A DNA stretch of 64,000 bases from Candidatus Metaruminococcus caecorum (GCA_904420045.1 CAJFTY010000028.1:1-64000), one strand, 5' to 3'. Counted from the first letter of the stretch, positions 48,802 through 57,540 are shown. A program made the numbers and translations. Notes: generated by a model not told the origin, from the letters alone.

Positions 48802-50364
48802 TTAGTTGTTCCCAAAAACACAAACCGTTATGCTGTCCAGTTTCACATCCCCTTCAAGGGCGACGCGGATCTCTCCGGCAAGGGTGTTCGCCGTATGCTC
48901 GCACACGGTATACAACGCGCCGTTGTCTGCAAAAAGCTCTATGACATCGTCGTCCACAATCAGACGGATGTCCAGTTCTTTGTTCGCGCCAAAGGGAACC
49001 TCTTCCTTGCCAAGCTGAAACAGTCCCTTTGCAAAATCCACCGTCGCCGTCAAGCCTTCTGCAAAACCGATGGAGGCTGTCCCCGTCAGGCCCGCCGGAA
49101 AAGACGCTTTGATCTCAAAGGGAGCGTCCTCCACCGCAGCAACGGTTTCTTCACAGCCGCTCAATAGATTTTTACGCTCCACCGAACTGGTAATTATGCG
49201 GTCCAGTTCCTCCACCGGATTTTGGCGCAGGCGGTAGCCGGTTTCGTCCTTTGTAAGGCTTAATACGGCGGGAACACCCATTAGACCGTGATACGTGGTC
49301 TTTTTACCGTTCAGCTCCCGCTGGCCGGTGCGCAGCCAGGGGATGGTAATCAGCCTGTCCGGCGCTCCGTACACCGTCTGGGCCGCATAGGCGATCTTGT
49401 TGCAGTAGGCATAGCGTTTTTCCTGCTCAGGCGTAAAGGTGTAGCCGTCAAAGCTCCCCACATAATAGCAGCTGTCGGCGCTCCAGTAAATCCACTTGGT
49501 ATTGGATTGATCCCCGTCCACCGGAAGCTCAAACAGGTCGGGGCACTCTGCCGCGCCGGGCAGGGTGATGCGCTGGGTCATGCTCCAGTCTTTCAGGTTT
49601 TCGCTTCTGAACACCGCAAAGTCATTGTCCACTAAAAACAGCACCATAAAATATCCCTTGGAGGGCGCATGATAGTACACCTTTGGGTCCCGGTTGTCCC
49701 GCTCCACGGTATCCAGCACCATGCCTTTCTTCTCCACAGTCCTGCCTCCGTCGGTGGTCACCGCCAGGTGCTGAGTAGAAGGCTTTCCCTTGGACCATTC
49801 GCCGTTATTGCCCGCCGCAGTGTAGTAGTACAGCCGAGCGTCTTTGCCGAATCCGGCGGCGTTTTCTCGGTCGATGTATGCACACCCGGAAAACATGGTG
49901 CCGGTCTCGTCGGGATACAGCACGGGGTCCAGTTCCTGCCAATGGATTAAATCGGCACTTTTTGCGTACCCCCAGGTCATGTTGCCCCACTCGGTGTCAA
50001 AGGGGTTGTACTGAAAGCACATATGGTATTCCCCGTCCTGATAAACCAGTCCGTTGGGGTCGTTCATCCAGCCGATTTCCGGCGCAAAGTGCAGCCGGGG
50101 CCGCCGGGAGGTACCCGCGGGCTTTTGATCCTCCTGACGGATATTTTCAAAAAACGCATCCGGAAACTCTCCGGACAGCGCAAGGGTTTTTCCCATCCAA
50201 TCGTTTATGTTGAGCGCAGCGTAAAAATCCGGGGCATCGTTCCCAGGCGCCACGGCAAACTCAAAAATTCGGGTATCACCGTCGTAGATAAACAAAGGCT
50301 TGCGCTCCCCGCCCTGACGGACAGGAAACCAAAGATACTGCTTTTGAACATCGATCTGCGGCAT
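48802..50364 (-). CDS. scrB: Sucrose-6-phosphate hydrolase / invertase, GH32
   Basis: The protein has 520 residues from the ATG at 50364 (MPQIDVQKQYLWF), right after GGAGGATT. The GH32 motifs are all present: WMNDPNGL (nucleophile aspartate near residue 95), the RDPK motif, and ECPDLFELP with the acid/base glutamate. A C-terminal beta-sandwich follows (ELDIRLIVDDDVIELFADNG). An unusual N-terminal ~85-residue beta module precedes the catalytic domain. It splits sucrose or its phosphate, or fructo-oligosaccharides. There is no signal peptide, so the sugar must be imported; no transporter is nearby. Confidence 0.93.
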   Translation of the reverse strand: MPQIDVQKQYLWFPVRQGGERKPLFIYDGDTRIFEFAVAPGNDAPDFYAALNINDWMGKTLALSGEFPDAFFENIRQEDQKPAGTSRRPRLHFAPEIGWMNDPNGLVYQDGEYHMCFQYNPFDTEWGNMTWGYAKSADLIHWQELDPVLYPDETGTMFSGCAYIDRENAAGFGKDARLYYYTAAGNNGEWSKGKPSTQHLAVTTDGGRTVEKKGMVLDTVERDNRDPKVYYHAPSKGYFMVLFLVDNDFAVFRSENLKDWSMTQRITLPGAAECPDLFELPVDGDQSNTKWIYWSADSCYYVGSFDGYTFTPEQEKRYAYCNKIAYAAQTVYGAPDRLITIPWLRTGQRELNGKKTTYHGLMGVPAVLSLTKDETGYRLRQNPVEELDRIITSSVERKNLLSGCEETVAAVEDAPFEIKASFPAGLTGTASIGFAEGLTATVDFAKGLFQLGKEEVPFGANKELDIRLIVDDDVIELFADNGALYTVCEHTANTLAGEIRVALEGDVKLDSITVCVFGNN

Positions 50365-50420
50365 AAAAAATCCTCCAAATTTGCTGAATATACGCATGAA
50401 GTGTCTATCGACCTTTCCAT

Positions 50421-50449
50421 ATTATACCCAGATACAGGAAAAAAAGCAA
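50421..50449 (-). promoter_or_regulatory. Promoter of the sucrose/raffinose unit
   Basis: On the minus strand: -35 TTGCTT (50444-50449), -10 TATAAT (50421-50426), spacer 17. It directly follows the terminator of the S1-domain gene. Confidence 0.75.
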
Positions 50450-50457
50450 GGAAAAAA

Positions 50458-50480
50458 CGGGCCGCCGGATCGGCGGCCCG
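50458..50480 (-). terminator. Terminator after the S1-domain gene
   Basis: CGGGCCGCCG / CGGCGGCCCG (10 bp) followed on the minus strand by TTTTTT. Confidence 0.9.
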
Positions 50481-50522
50481 CAGGGCTGTGACAACAAGAA
50501 TTGTTGATTGTAGAAAAAGCAC

Positions 50523-51446
50523 TTAAAACTGCGTGCCGATGACCTTTTCACAACAGTCCGGAGAGTATTTCCACCGGTCCATGTGAGAGCCTTCAAAATA
50601 GTACTGAAGCTGCCCCGCGTCGTAGTCTGTGTCAAACGAGTCCACAATAATCAGCTTGACCTTCATTTTCTCCGGAATCAGGCTTTTTATGTATACACTG
50701 GCGCTCTGCCCCACCCGCACGTTTTCCCGAAGCTCCGCGAGGCCGGCCAGATTGGGGGTCAGTTCCACAAAAACACCGTAGTTTTCAATGGACCGGACGA
50801 CTCCGGCCACCGTCTCGCCCGGGTGAAAGTTTGCCGCGTTTTGCTCCCAGGTGCCCAAAAGCTCCTTGTGGGACAGGCACACCTTGCCGGAATCCTCCAC
50901 CGATTTCACCACCGCTTTGATCTCCTGACCGATCTGGAACCGATCCGCAGGGTGAGAAATTCTGGACACTGAAATCGCGTCGATGGGGATCAAGGAAGGG
51001 ATTCCACAGCCAATGTCCACAAAGCAGCCAAAAGGTTCAAAGTGGGTCACCTTTGCGGGGATCACATCGCCCGGCGAAAGGCGCCGGATATATTCTTCCA
51101 TGCACTGCTGCTGTGCCGCCTTTCGGGAGAGCACAGCGCAGGGTTTTCCGTCCTTGTCCTTGGCAAACCCCATGACTTTAAAGCAAACCGGCTTGTTTAC
51201 CCGGCTGATGATTGCAATGTCCCTGGTGATTCCCTCTCGGATTCCCAGTGCGCCTTCTTCTCTAGGGATCACTCCGCGGATACACCCCAGATCCACGATC
51301 AGGTTATGATCGCCGTCGCATACCACGGCCCTGGCCTCTAAAATTTTATCGTTGGCAAGGCTGTCCTGCAAAGTAATTAGGCTCTTTCGGTTCCCGCGGT
51401 TTTCCGGGGTATCCATCAACACCCCCTCTGGGTGAAAACTCGTCAT
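50523..51446 (-). CDS. S1 RNA-binding domain protein
   Basis: The protein has 307 residues. It has two to three S1/OB-fold repeats: one around VVCDGDHNLIVDLGCIRGVIPREE, one with VIPAKVTHFEPFGCFVDIGCGIPSLIPID, and one with TVAGVVRSIENYGVFVELTPNLAGLAE. It is shorter than ribosomal protein S1 and more like the S1-related proteins found in clostridia. Binding to RNA is likely; the target is unknown. The RBS AGGAGGCC gives the start at 51446. A terminator follows. Confidence 0.85.
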   Translation of the reverse strand: MTSFHPEGVLMDTPENRGNRKSLITLQDSLANDKILEARAVVCDGDHNLIVDLGCIRGVIPREEGALGIREGITRDIAIISRVNKPVCFKVMGFAKDKDGKPCAVLSRKAAQQQCMEEYIRRLSPGDVIPAKVTHFEPFGCFVDIGCGIPSLIPIDAISVSRISHPADRFQIGQEIKAVVKSVEDSGKVCLSHKELLGTWEQNAANFHPGETVAGVVRSIENYGVFVELTPNLAGLAELRENVRVGQSASVYIKSLIPEKMKVKLIIVDSFDTDYDAGQLQYYFEGSHMDRWKYSPDCCEKVIGTQF

Positions 51447-51530
51447 TTAATTGGCCTCCTTTGTTTTTGCTGTGTAGTCCATCTATATGCGTGGACAAGG
51501 CGCGGATATGCGTGTTTTCTTTGTAAAAAA

Positions 51531-51566
51531 GGAACAGGGCGCACAAAGCTTTGCGCGCCCTGTTCC
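51531..51566 (-). terminator. Terminator after the 134-residue gene
   Basis: GGAACAGGGCGC pairs with GCGCCCTGTTCC. On the minus strand it is followed by CCTTTTTTAC. Confidence 0.85.
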
Positions 51567-51604
51567 TACTATTTTCAATGACCCTGAACGGCCAAACACG
51601 CTTG

Positions 51605-52009
51605 TCACATGGTCCGAACGTCCATTCCACCTAAATTGCGCATGAGCTCCTCCGCCTTGACCGCGTGGTCGTCGGATACCGACGCCTCCATCAGCGCTTT
51701 GCGGGGGTCGGTTCGAACCCCCCGTCCGGGCTCCCCCTCCGGGAATTCCCCTTCTCCGTCGTTTTTAACCGCCCCGCCGTCTGCCGGGACTAAGTGATAC
51801 GGGTCGAATACGCCCCCGAAAAACGATCGGTCCATTCCCAATACCGGAGCGAACATCACGTGGTTAATTTCTCTGGGAAGATCATAGTGATCCCCGGTTT
51901 TATAGCGGATTTTAATTTCCAATACACCGGGAACCCGGTCGTGAAGCGCCCTGGCCGCGAACTCCGCCAAGTCAATGTTCTGAAAAACCCCCGTGATCAG
52001 CTTGCTCAT
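51605..52009 (-). CDS. Hypothetical protein, possible stress-protein-like fold
   Basis: The protein has 134 residues from the ATG at 52009 (MSKLITGVFQNID), nine bases after GGGAG. The N-terminal half has VFQNIDLAEFAARALHDRVPGVLEIKIRYK, which looks like a small ferredoxin-like alpha/beta unit as seen in proteins of the YflT/general-stress-protein kind. The centre is Gly/Glu-rich and disordered. The end is helical (SDDHAVKAEELMRNLGG). I cannot assign a role. It is divergent from DUF951/prfA. Confidence 0.7.
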   Translation of the reverse strand: MSKLITGVFQNIDLAEFAARALHDRVPGVLEIKIRYKTGDHYDLPREINHVMFAPVLGMDRSFFGGVFDPYHLVPADGGAVKNDGEGEFPEGEPGRGVRTDPRKALMEASVSDDHAVKAEELMRNLGGMDVRTM

Positions 52010-52093
52010 ACGTGATTTCTCCCACCATTTCATTTATTTTTTCTTTCACGTTTTTATTTTCTGCTGACAGGGAAAAACTATCATAGAAAATAT

Positions 52094-52123
52094 TTGCCAA
52101 TTCCCTGTACTGCGTGCTATAAT
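52094..52123 (+). promoter_or_regulatory. Promoter of the DUF951-prfA genes
   Basis: -35 TTGCCA (52094-52099), -10 TATAAT (52118-52123), spacer 18. The leader is about 58 bases and can fold GCCGCC with GGCGGC. Confidence 0.8.
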
Positions 52124-52187
52124 AAATGTTGTATATCTTAAAAAGCAGGCCGCCCATAAAGCGGTTTGGCGGCAGGAGGGAGCAGCG

Positions 52188-52394
52188 ACGGATATTCGAG
52201 TAGGAGATCTTCTTCAGATGAAGAAACAGCATCCCTGCGGCGAAACGATCTTCGCCGTGCTGAGGGTGGGCATGGATTTTAAAATCCGCTGCGTCAAATG
52301 CGGGAGGGAAATCATGGCTCCCCGGCAAAAAATTGAAAAAAACATTAAAAAAGTCCTGCGGGAAACCGAAGGCAGCGATACAAACAAAAAATAA
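52188..52394 (+). CDS. DUF951 family protein with an apparent ACG start codon
   Basis: The frame encodes DIRVGDLLQM, KKQHPCGETIF, MDFKIRCVKCGREIMAPR and a basic helical tail, the signature of the small DUF951 family (about 65 residues, zinc-type CVKC knuckle, unknown function, usually near prfA or engD). Family members begin M-D-I-R-V-G. Here the codon in the methionine position is ACG (52188-52190), seven bases after GGAGGG. No ATG, GTG or TTG is in frame upstream. The next in-frame ATG (52218) would cut off the first ten residues and lies 11 bases after TAGGAG. Either an ACG start or a shorter protein is made. Confidence 0.8.
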   Translation, partial: TDIRVGDLLQMKKQHPCGETIFAVLRVGMDFKIRCVKCGREIMAPRQKIEKNIKKVLRETEGSDTNKK

Positions 52395-52418
52395 TCTATT
52401 ACAAAGGAATCACTGCAT

Positions 52419-53495
52419 ATGTTTGAAAAACTCAAGCTCACCGAACAACACTATGAAGAAGTGGGAGAAAAGCTCACCGACCCGGCGGTCATCAGCGACA
52501 ACGACCAGTACAAAAACCTGATGAAGGAGTACAAAAAGCTCACCCCTGTGGTGGAAAAATACCGGGAGTACGCCGCCGCCCAGCAGGCGCTGGACGAAGC
52601 CAAGGAGCTTTTGGACGCCGGCGGCCTGGAAAAAGACTTTAAAGAATTGGTCCAGGCGGAGCTGGAAGAAAACAAAGAAAAAGTGGAAACCTTGTCGGAG
52701 GAGCTCAAAATCCTGCTGCTTCCCACCGATCCCAACGACGACAAAAACGTCATTGTGGAAATCCGGGGCGGCGCCGGCGGGGAGGAGGCCGCTTTGTTCG
52801 CCTATTCCCTGTACCGGATGTACTCCATGTACGCGGAATCCAAGGGCTGGAAAACTGAGATCGTCAACGCCAACGAAACCGAGCTGGGCGGCTTTAAAGA
52901 GGTCAGTTTTATGATCGAAGGCGAAGGCGCCTATTCCCGCTTAAAGTTTGAAAGCGGCGTCCACCGGGTGCAACGGGTGCCCGAGACCGAGACCTCCGGG
53001 CGGATTCACACCTCCACCGTCACGGTGGCGGTGCTCCCCGAGGCGGAGGAAGTGGAATTCCAGATCAACCCTGCGGATTTGCAGATCGACACCTTCCGGG
53101 CCAGTGGAGCCGGCGGCCAGCACATCAACAAGACCGAATCCGCCATCCGGATCACCCATATCCCCACCGGCGTGGTGGTGGAATGCCAGGACGAGCGCAG
53201 CCAGTTTAAAAACAAGGACAAGGCGATGAAGATTCTGCGCTCCAAGCTATATGAAGAAAAGATGCGGGAGGAAAACGACAAGATCGCCGCTCAGCGGAAA
53301 TCCCAGGTGGGCACCGGCGACCGCAGCGAGCGCATCCGCACCTATAACTTCCCCCAGGGGCGGCTGACCGACCACCGGATCGGCCTGACCCTGTACCATT
53401 TGGAGGACAACTTAAACGGCAACATCGATGAGATCATCGACGCGCTGGTCACTGCCGACCAGGCCGCGAAACTGGCGGCACAAGCCGAAGAATAG
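52419..53495 (+). CDS. prfA: Peptide chain release factor 1
   Basis: The protein has 358 residues. It recognises UAA and UAG and frees the finished protein. The codon-recognition region contains [20 protein letters not shown] (PxT-type motif: PETE..), and the catalytic GGQ is in [14 protein letters not shown] (around residue 230). [21 protein letters not shown] marks the last domain. The stop codon overlaps the first hairpin of the structured tandem element at 53495. Confidence 0.97.
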   Translation: MFEKLKLTEQHYEEVGEKLTDPAVISDNDQYKNLMKEYKKLTPVVEKYREYAAAQQALDEAKELLDAGGLEKDFKELVQAELEENKEKVETLSEELKILLLPTDPNDDKNVIVEIRGGAGGEEAALFAYSLYRMYSMYAESKGWKTEIVNANETELGGFKEVSFMIEGEGAYSRLKFESGVHRVQRVPETETSGRIHTSTVTVAVLPEAEEVEFQINPADLQIDTFRASGAGGQHINKTESAIRITHIPTGVVVECQDERSQFKNKDKAMKILRSKLYEEKMREENDKIAAQRKSQVGTGDRSERIRTYNFPQGRLTDHRIGLTLYHLEDNLNGNIDEIIDALVTADQAAKLAAQAEE

Positions 53496-53577
53496 GACTT
53501 TTGGGGTCCAAAAGTCCATTGGAAAAACGTCTGCTGGGTTAACAACCCAGCTGCCGCATAGCGGCACCTACGTTTTT
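53495..53577 (+). ncRNA. Structured element, copy 1 (hairpin plus three-way junction)
   Basis: It begins with a perfect hairpin GGACTTTTGG-GGT-CCAAAAGTCC (53495-53517). Then a closing stem AAAAACGT/ACGTTTTT (53523-53530, 53570-53577) encloses two hairpins: GCTGGGTT-AAC-AACCCAGC (53533-53551) and TGCCGC-ATA-GCGGCA (53552-53566). Every stem is perfect. It lies directly after the prfA stop. Function unknown; see findings. Confidence 0.7.
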
Positions 53578-53602
53578 CAGTTCCCATGCTTTGTGCAAAT
53601 TA

Positions 53603-53685
53603 GACTTTTGGGGTCCAAAAGTCCATTAGAAAAATTGTTGTTGACACAATGTGTCAACTGCCGCAACAGCGGCATCACAATTTTT
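53603..53685 (+). ncRNA. Structured element, copy 2
   Basis: It has the same plan as copy 1, about 107 bases downstream. The leading hairpin GACTTTTGG-GGT-CCAAAAGTC (53603-53623) is identical. The closing stem is AAAAATTGT/ACAATTTTT (53630-53638, 53677-53685). Inner hairpin A is GTTGACAC-AAT-GTGTCAAC (53640-53658), of different sequence but equal length. Inner hairpin B is TGCCGC-AACA-GCGGCA (53659-53674). Pairing is kept where sequence is not. Confidence 0.7.
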
Positions 53686-53740
53686 ATCAATCAGGAAAAA
53701 TAGAAAAGCACGATTACCAAAGCAAAGGTCTGTGACAACA

Positions 53741-54757
53741 ATGAAAACCATTCTCGCGCCGCCCACCGAGGAAAATCTCGCCCGGGCGGCTCAATTCATC
53801 AAACAGGGACTACTGGTAGGAATGCCCACTGAGACGGTGTACGGCCTTGCTGCCGATGCGGGAAACGAGCAAGCGGTCAAAGCGATCTTCACCGCCAAGG
53901 GCCGGCCCCAGGACAATCCCCTGATCGTCCACATCAGCAGCCTTGACATGCTGGAAAAACTGGCCGAATCGGTGCCCGAAATCGCCCGAAGGCTGGCGGA
54001 GGCATTTTGGCCCGGGCCCCTGACGATGATTCTGCCGAAATCGCAACAGGTTTCGGACACCGTCACCGCCGGGATCGGCACAGTGGCGGTTCGCTTTCCT
54101 TCCCATCCGGTGGCACAGCGGCTGATTGCGTTAAGCGGATGCCCCATTGCGGCGCCTTCCGCCAACCTGTCCGGAAGCCCCAGTCCCACCCGGGCGGAGC
54201 ATGTGCTCCGGGACATGGTGGGAAGAATTCCCATGATCCTGGACGGGGGCGAATGCCAGGTGGGCCTTGAATCTACTGTTGTTTCCGTCTCGGAAGATCT
54301 GGTGCGGGTGCTGCGCCCAGGCGGCATCACGGTGGACGATCTTCTGACCGTAGCCAGTCGGGTGGAGGTGGACGGCGCAGTGCTCCATCAGCTGGAGGCC
54401 GGACGGGTTGCCGCCTCACCAGGCATGAAGTATAAACACTACGCCCCCAAGGCGCAGGTCACGATTGTAGAGGGAAACCTCTCCGCGTTTTACCAGTACG
54501 CCGCTGCTCACCAAGAGAGCGTCACCTATTGTATGGTATTCGACGGGGAGGAGCGAAACGCCCCGCTCCCCTGTATCACCTACGGTTCGAAGGACGATCA
54601 ACGCGCCCAGGCCAGAGAGCTGTTTGACTGCCTGCGCCGCCTGGACGATTTGGGCGCTCAGACGGTGTTCGTCCGTTCCCCTTCCCGGGAGGGCGTGGGG
54701 CTGGCGGTTTACAACCGCCTGCTGCGGGCGGCGGCCTTCCGGGTCGTCTCCCTTTGA
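53741..54757 (+). CDS. tsaC: L-threonylcarbamoyladenylate synthase (TsaC/Sua5 family)
   Basis: The protein has 338 residues from the ATG at 53741 (MKTILAPPTEENLARAA); the longer frame reads through the structured element. It is the Sua5-type long form: YrdC domain (VGMPTETVYGLAADA, KGRPQDNPLIVHIS, RFPSHPVAQRLI, APSANLSG) followed by the C-terminal Sua5 domain after the linker SPGMKYKHYAPKA. It makes threonylcarbamoyl-AMP for t6A in tRNAs. CAAAGG stands in front. coaE follows after 31 bases. Confidence 0.95.
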   Translation: MKTILAPPTEENLARAAQFIKQGLLVGMPTETVYGLAADAGNEQAVKAIFTAKGRPQDNPLIVHISSLDMLEKLAESVPEIARRLAEAFWPGPLTMILPKSQQVSDTVTAGIGTVAVRFPSHPVAQRLIALSGCPIAAPSANLSGSPSPTRAEHVLRDMVGRIPMILDGGECQVGLESTVVSVSEDLVRVLRPGGITVDDLLTVASRVEVDGAVLHQLEAGRVAASPGMKYKHYAPKAQVTIVEGNLSAFYQYAAAHQESVTYCMVFDGEERNAPLPCITYGSKDDQRAQARELFDCLRRLDDLGAQTVFVRSPSREGVGLAVYNRLLRAAAFRVVSL

Positions 54758-54788
54758 CACACCTTATCAAAGAAAGGGTTGACCATCC

Positions 54789-55436
54789 ATGAATGAAAAT
54801 ACTGTAATCGTAGGACTCACCGGCCAGACCGGCGCGGGCAAGTCCACGGTCAGCGCATATTTTGAACAAAACGGCTACGCAGTCATCGACGCGGATCAAA
54901 TTGCCCGGGAGGTGGTGGAGCCTGGTTCCGACTGTCTGAAAAAGCTCGCCGGGGCGTTTGGTTCCGGGATTGTTGACCCTATAGGAGCCCTTGACCGAAA
55001 AAAGCTGGCGGACATCGTGTTTCACTCCCAAAAACAGCTGGATCTTTTAAACCGGACGATTTTTCCGTATATCACCTCCCGGATCCAGGACCGGATCCAA
55101 GAATTCACCCGGCAGGGCCGGCCGTATATCCTGCTGGACGCTCCCACCCTGTTTGAGGCTGGCGCGGATTCCCTGTGCGATTACATCGTCAGCGTGGTGG
55201 CACCGGAGCCTTTGCGGCTCCATCGGATCTGCCAGCGCGACAAGCTCACCCAAGAACAGGCGGCGGCCCGGATTTCCGCTCAGCACGAAGAGGCGTTTTA
55301 CCGCAAACGCTCCAGCTATGTGATCGAAAATTACGGCGACCTGTCTGCGTTAGCGGAACAGGCCGGCGCCATTGCCTCCATGATCATTGAAGCGGCCGAG
55401 GGCAGCCGCGAGGCCACTGCGGATTCTGACTGTTGA
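54789..55436 (+). CDS. coaE: Dephospho-CoA kinase
   Basis: The protein has 215 residues. It phosphorylates dephospho-CoA, the last step of coenzyme A synthesis. Walker A GLTGQTGAGKSTV is at the N-terminus, DADQIAREVVEPG carries the substrate-binding aspartate, and LLDAPTLFEAG with RLHRICQRDKLTQEQAAARI (counted in two parts) completes the family signature. GAAAGGGTT precedes the ATG. A lytic transglycosylase gene follows after 13 bases. Confidence 0.95.
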   Translation: MNENTVIVGLTGQTGAGKSTVSAYFEQNGYAVIDADQIAREVVEPGSDCLKKLAGAFGSGIVDPIGALDRKKLADIVFHSQKQLDLLNRTIFPYITSRIQDRIQEFTRQGRPYILLDAPTLFEAGADSLCDYIVSVVAPEPLRLHRICQRDKLTQEQAAARISAQHEEAFYRKRSSYVIENYGDLSALAEQAGAIASMIIEAAEGSREATADSDC

Positions 55437-55449
55437 AAGGATCGTTCTT

Positions 55450-56034
55450 ATGAAAAACGGCAAGCATCCTGTAAAAACGATTCTTTTGACGGCGGCAATT
55501 CTGCTGGTGCTGACCGTGGGCTTTTTCGCGGCCCGCTACGGAATCCAGCGGTATTATCAAAGTGCATATCCTCAAAAATACAGCGAACTGGTGGAAAAAT
55601 ACGCCGATCAGTACAACGTAGACAAAAATCTGGTCTATGCCGTTATCCGCACCGAGAGCGGATTTAATCCCGAAGCGGAATCCCACAAGGACGCCCGGGG
55701 ACTGATGCAGATTATGGACGAAACCTACGAGTGGGCTAAATTCCGCATGAAGGATAAGCGGGACGTCACCTATGACGATATGTACGACGAAGAGCTTAAC
55801 ATCCAGTACGGGACCTATATCCTGTCCCTTCTGCTGGAGGAGTTTAAAACCCAGGATACCGCTGTGGCCGCTTATCACGCCGGATGGGGAAACGTCAAAA
55901 AATGGCTGGCAGACCCGGAAAAGTCTCAAAACGGAACCGATATTGATACGATTCCCTTTCAGGATACCGACGCATATGTCAAAAAAGTCGAGCACACAAA
56001 AAAGATATATCAGGCCCTTTATGGGGAACAATAG
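55450..56034 (+). CDS. Lytic transglycosylase (SLT domain), membrane-anchored
   Basis: The protein has 194 residues from the ATG at 55450 (MKNGKHPVKTILL), after GAAAGGATC. One membrane helix (about residues 9-29) anchors the protein outside the cell. The SLT domain follows with the catalytic glutamate in IRTESGFNPEAES and the downstream ARGLMQIM, then the conserved ASYHAGWGN-like segment AAYHAGWGNV. It cleaves peptidoglycan between MurNAc and GlcNAc. The longer upstream reading overlaps coaE. Confidence 0.93.
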   Translation: MKNGKHPVKTILLTAAILLVLTVGFFAARYGIQRYYQSAYPQKYSELVEKYADQYNVDKNLVYAVIRTESGFNPEAESHKDARGLMQIMDETYEWAKFRMKDKRDVTYDDMYDEELNIQYGTYILSLLLEEFKTQDTAVAAYHAGWGNVKKWLADPEKSQNGTDIDTIPFQDTDAYVKKVEHTKKIYQALYGEQ

Positions 56035-56064
56035 AAAAAGCTTTAAGAAAGGAATGGTCATCGT

Positions 56065-57462
56065 ATGAAAAGCGAAGGCAGCAAATTGCAGGAAGAACTC
56101 TTTTACACCCAGAAGCACGCGTCCGAATTGCTCAGCGAGCAGCAGGTCAAAGACGCCGATCAGTTCTGCGAAGGATATCGGGCGTTTTTAGACAGCGCCA
56201 AAACCGAACGGGAGGCGGTCTGCACCGTCCTTAACCAGATTGAAAAGCTGGGCTATCAGCCCTTTGATCCGAAAAAATCTTATGTGCCGGGCGACCGGGT
56301 GTACCTAAACAACCGGGACAAGGCGATCATCCTGGCGGTGATCGGCTCTAGACCCATCGAGCAGGGCGTGCGGATCGCGGCGGCCCACATTGACTCCCCC
56401 CGTCTGGATTTAAAGCCCAATCCCCTGTACGAGGACAACCAGATCGCCCTGTTTAAAACCCACTACTACGGCGGAATCAAAAAATACCAGTGGCCCGCCA
56501 TGCCTCTGTCCCTCCACGGTGTAATCATCAAGGGTGACGGACAAAAGGTGCAGGTAAACATTGGTGAGGACGACAACGACCCGGTGTTCTGCGTCACCGA
56601 CCTGCTTCCCCACCTGGCGGGCGACCAGATGAAGCGTACCCTCAACGAGGGCGTCAAGGGCGAAGAACTCAACATCGTCATCGGCTCCCGGCCGTTTTTG
56701 GACGACGAAGCCAGCGAAAAGGTCAAGCTCAACATCATGAACATTCTCCACGAAAAATACGGCATTGTGGAAAAGGACTTTTTGTCTGCAGAGTTAGAAG
56801 CAGTCCCCGCGTACAAAGCCCGGGACATCGGTTTTGACCGGAGCATGATCGGCTCTTACGGCCAGGACGACCGGGTGTGCGCCTACACCGCGCTGAAAGC
56901 TACCCTGGACTGCAAACCGGTTCCCGAGGCCACCGTGGTCACCATCCTCACCGACAAGGAAGAAACCGGCAGCGACGGAAACACCGGCCTTCACTCCGCG
57001 TATCTCAAGTACTTTATCGCGGACCTTGCCGCCACCTTCGGCCAGCAGGGACGCACGGTGCTGTCCCACTCCACCTGCCTGTCCGCCGACGTCAACGCCG
57101 CGTTTGACCCCACCTTCCCGGAGGTCAACGAAAAGCGCAACGCCGCGTATATCAATAAAGGCGTAGTGGTCACCAAATACACCGGCTCCCGGGGCAAGTC
57201 GGGAACCAGCGACGCCAGCGCGGAATTTATGGCAGAAGTACGCCGGGTGCTGGACAAAAACCACGTGGTCTGGCAAACCGGAGAGCTGGGCAAGGTGGAT
57301 CAGGGCGGCGGCGGAACAGTCGCTCAGTATATCGCAAACCTCAACGTGGATGTGATCGACGTGGGCGTGCCGGTTCTGTCCATGCACTCTCCCTTCGAGA
57401 TCGTCTCCAAGTTGGACACCTATATGGCCTATCAGGCGTTTTTGTGCTTCTTTAACGATTAA
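56065..57462 (+). CDS. Aminopeptidase, M18 family
   Basis: The protein has 465 residues. It is a tetrahedral-type zinc aminopeptidase removing N-terminal residues. Metal ligands are in AAHIDSPRLDLK (first histidine), ILTDKEETGSDGNTG (the EE pair with the catalytic glutamate) and VPVLSMHSPFEI near the C-terminus. YFIADLAATFGQ and SADVNAAFDPTFPEVNEKRN (an aspartate region) are typical of the family. GAAAGGAATG precedes the ATG. It ends at a strong terminator. Confidence 0.95.
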   Translation: MKSEGSKLQEELFYTQKHASELLSEQQVKDADQFCEGYRAFLDSAKTEREAVCTVLNQIEKLGYQPFDPKKSYVPGDRVYLNNRDKAIILAVIGSRPIEQGVRIAAAHIDSPRLDLKPNPLYEDNQIALFKTHYYGGIKKYQWPAMPLSLHGVIIKGDGQKVQVNIGEDDNDPVFCVTDLLPHLAGDQMKRTLNEGVKGEELNIVIGSRPFLDDEASEKVKLNIMNILHEKYGIVEKDFLSAELEAVPAYKARDIGFDRSMIGSYGQDDRVCAYTALKATLDCKPVPEATVVTILTDKEETGSDGNTGLHSAYLKYFIADLAATFGQQGRTVLSHSTCLSADVNAAFDPTFPEVNEKRNAAYINKGVVVTKYTGSRGKSGTSDASAEFMAEVRRVLDKNHVVWQTGELGKVDQGGGGTVAQYIANLNVDVIDVGVPVLSMHSPFEIVSKLDTYMAYQAFLCFFND

Positions 57463-57475
57463 AATCTATATGCAC

Positions 57476-57516
57476 AAGGCCCCCTGTGGAGCTTATGCTC
57501 CCACAGGGGGCCTTTT
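57476..57516. terminator. Bidirectional terminator after the M18 peptidase gene
   Basis: AAGGCCCCCTGTGG pairs with CCACAGGGGGCCTT, and TTTTCTTTTT follows. Confidence 0.92.
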
Positions 57517-57540
57517 CTTTTTCCCTTAAAACCGCAGCTG

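Noticed and set aside
51705..51735. GGTTCGAACC resembling a tRNA T-loop
   Set aside because: It lies inside a coding region, with no acceptor or anticodon stems around it.
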